A stretch of DNA of 64,000 bases. It comes from VXNE01 sp965200505. GTDB taxonomy: Bacteria; Pseudomonadota; Gammaproteobacteria; Pseudomonadales; Azotimanducaceae. Shown here one piece after another: positions 63,673 through 64,000 of the stretch. The notes beneath the pieces are model-generated. The model searched no databases. It saw only the letters and a list, made by a program, of their open reading frames with translations, and had not been told where the DNA came from. How positions within the stretch are numbered: position 1 is the first letter of the stretch; each line of letters begins with the position of its first letter. Made by a program: the position numbers and the translations under genes. The stretch covers positions 3,286,001 through 3,350,000 of the forward strand of contig OZ241343.1 in the NCBI GenBank assembly GCA_965200505.1, in the 5' to 3' direction.

Positions 63673-64000
63673 CGCGGACACTCCGCCAGCGCCAGCCCAC
63701 ACGCGAGCGCCAAGGCCGGCGCGGCGGCGTCGAGCTTGGCAGCGTCCACCCGTGCGGCGCGCGCCATGCCGAGGAACGGATTGGCGACGGCCACTGGCGT
63801 GGCGAGGGCGTCGCGCAAGTGGGATGCCAGGCCAATGAGCGTCGCCATGCCGCCGGCGAGGAACACGCACCCTAAACCCGCGTGTTGATCAGATGCCAAG
63901 CCAAGCTGCACGGCGCGTTCGATGCGCTCGGCGAGGCTGTGGGCAAACGGTTCGAGCACTTGAGCGGCGCAGTCCTCCGGCAGCGTGTGGCGCGGGTCGG
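63669..64000 (-). CDS. pilM: Type IV pilus assembly protein PilM (partial, cut by right edge)
   Basis: The last 109 or so residues of an actin-like ATPase. VFLAGGMATLIGLASHLRDAL and PVAVANPFLGMARA match the C-terminal subdomain of PilM. The reading frame runs through to the window edge. PilM forms a cytoplasmic ring that binds the PilN peptide. Confidence 0.92.
   Translation of the reverse strand, partial: DPRHTLPEDCAAQVLEPFAHSLAERIERAVQLGLASDQHAGLGCVFLAGGMATLIGLASHLRDALATPVAVANPFLGMARAARVDAAKLDAAAPALALACGLALAECPR

Overview
The window is high-GC bacterial DNA, densely coding on both strands. It most resembles a gammaproteobacterium, probably marine or host-associated. The evidence is a pilMNOPQ type IV pilus operon in the usual order, two TonB-dependent receptors, a heterotetrameric-type sarcosine oxidase, carnitine catabolism genes and several Fe(II)/2-oxoglutarate oxygenases. 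Secreted proteins with eukaryote-like modules (thrombospondin type 1 repeats, leucine-rich repeats, metzincin protease) suggest an animal-associated life such as a sponge or coral symbiont; this is inference. No rRNA, tRNA, CRISPR array or transposase was seen.

Layout: 0-1 kb (minus) holds an aspartyl/asparaginyl hydroxylase cut by the window edge and a sulfotransferase. 1-3.2 kb (minus) is a probable type II restriction-modification pair. 3.4-9.5 kb (plus) is a carnitine/gamma-butyrobetaine operon: BKACE cleavage enzyme, carnitine dehydrogenase, acyl-CoA dehydrogenase, ADP-forming acyl-CoA ligase and CaiD-like hydratase. 9.5-17.3 kb (minus) is serine hydrolase, soxD, soxA, soxG and a TonB receptor. 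Together these two blocks could take carnitine to glycine betaine and later sarcosine to glycine, although soxB is not present here. 17.4-19.4 kb is a TPR-sulfotransferase, followed by an orphan HicB and a copied fragment of the sulfotransferase 3' end.

20-25 kb (minus) is a candidate defence operon: tandem AAA+ ATPase, OLD-like ATPase, TOPRIM-like protein and WYL regulator. A perfect palindrome lies at its promoter. 25-36.5 kb (mostly plus) carries a second TonB receptor, a GT39-type membrane glycosyltransferase with a duplicated C-terminal domain, DUF2784, three secreted proteins (including DUF6152), an acyl-CoA ligase, a ketopantoate-reductase-like enzyme and a tandem UspA protein.

36.5-48.2 kb is an accessory block lying between two paralogous UspA genes. 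It has a 1,592-residue metzincin/LRR protein, a frameshifted cysteine-rich protein with six almost identical 168-bp TSP1 repeats, DUF2277, and a three-gene cluster of an ATPase plus two PD-(D/E)XK nuclease-like proteins. This three-gene cluster is the best candidate for an undescribed defence system.

49-57.3 kb contains DUF2834, a second HicB-like protein, a sodium/solute symporter, PhyH and CmcJ-like oxygenases, a class III PLP enzyme overlapping an APH-type kinase (possibly hydroxylysine or phosphoethanolamine degradation), and a TauD-type dioxygenase. 57.3-64 kb returns to core functions: a lytic transglycosylase, a membrane pyrophosphatase and pilQPONM, with pilM cut by the right edge.

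The restriction-modification, OLD-like, metzincin and 45-48 kb regions read as visibly richer in A/T than their neighbours, consistent with horizontal transfer. All functions are inferred by reading the translated sequence; no database search was run.
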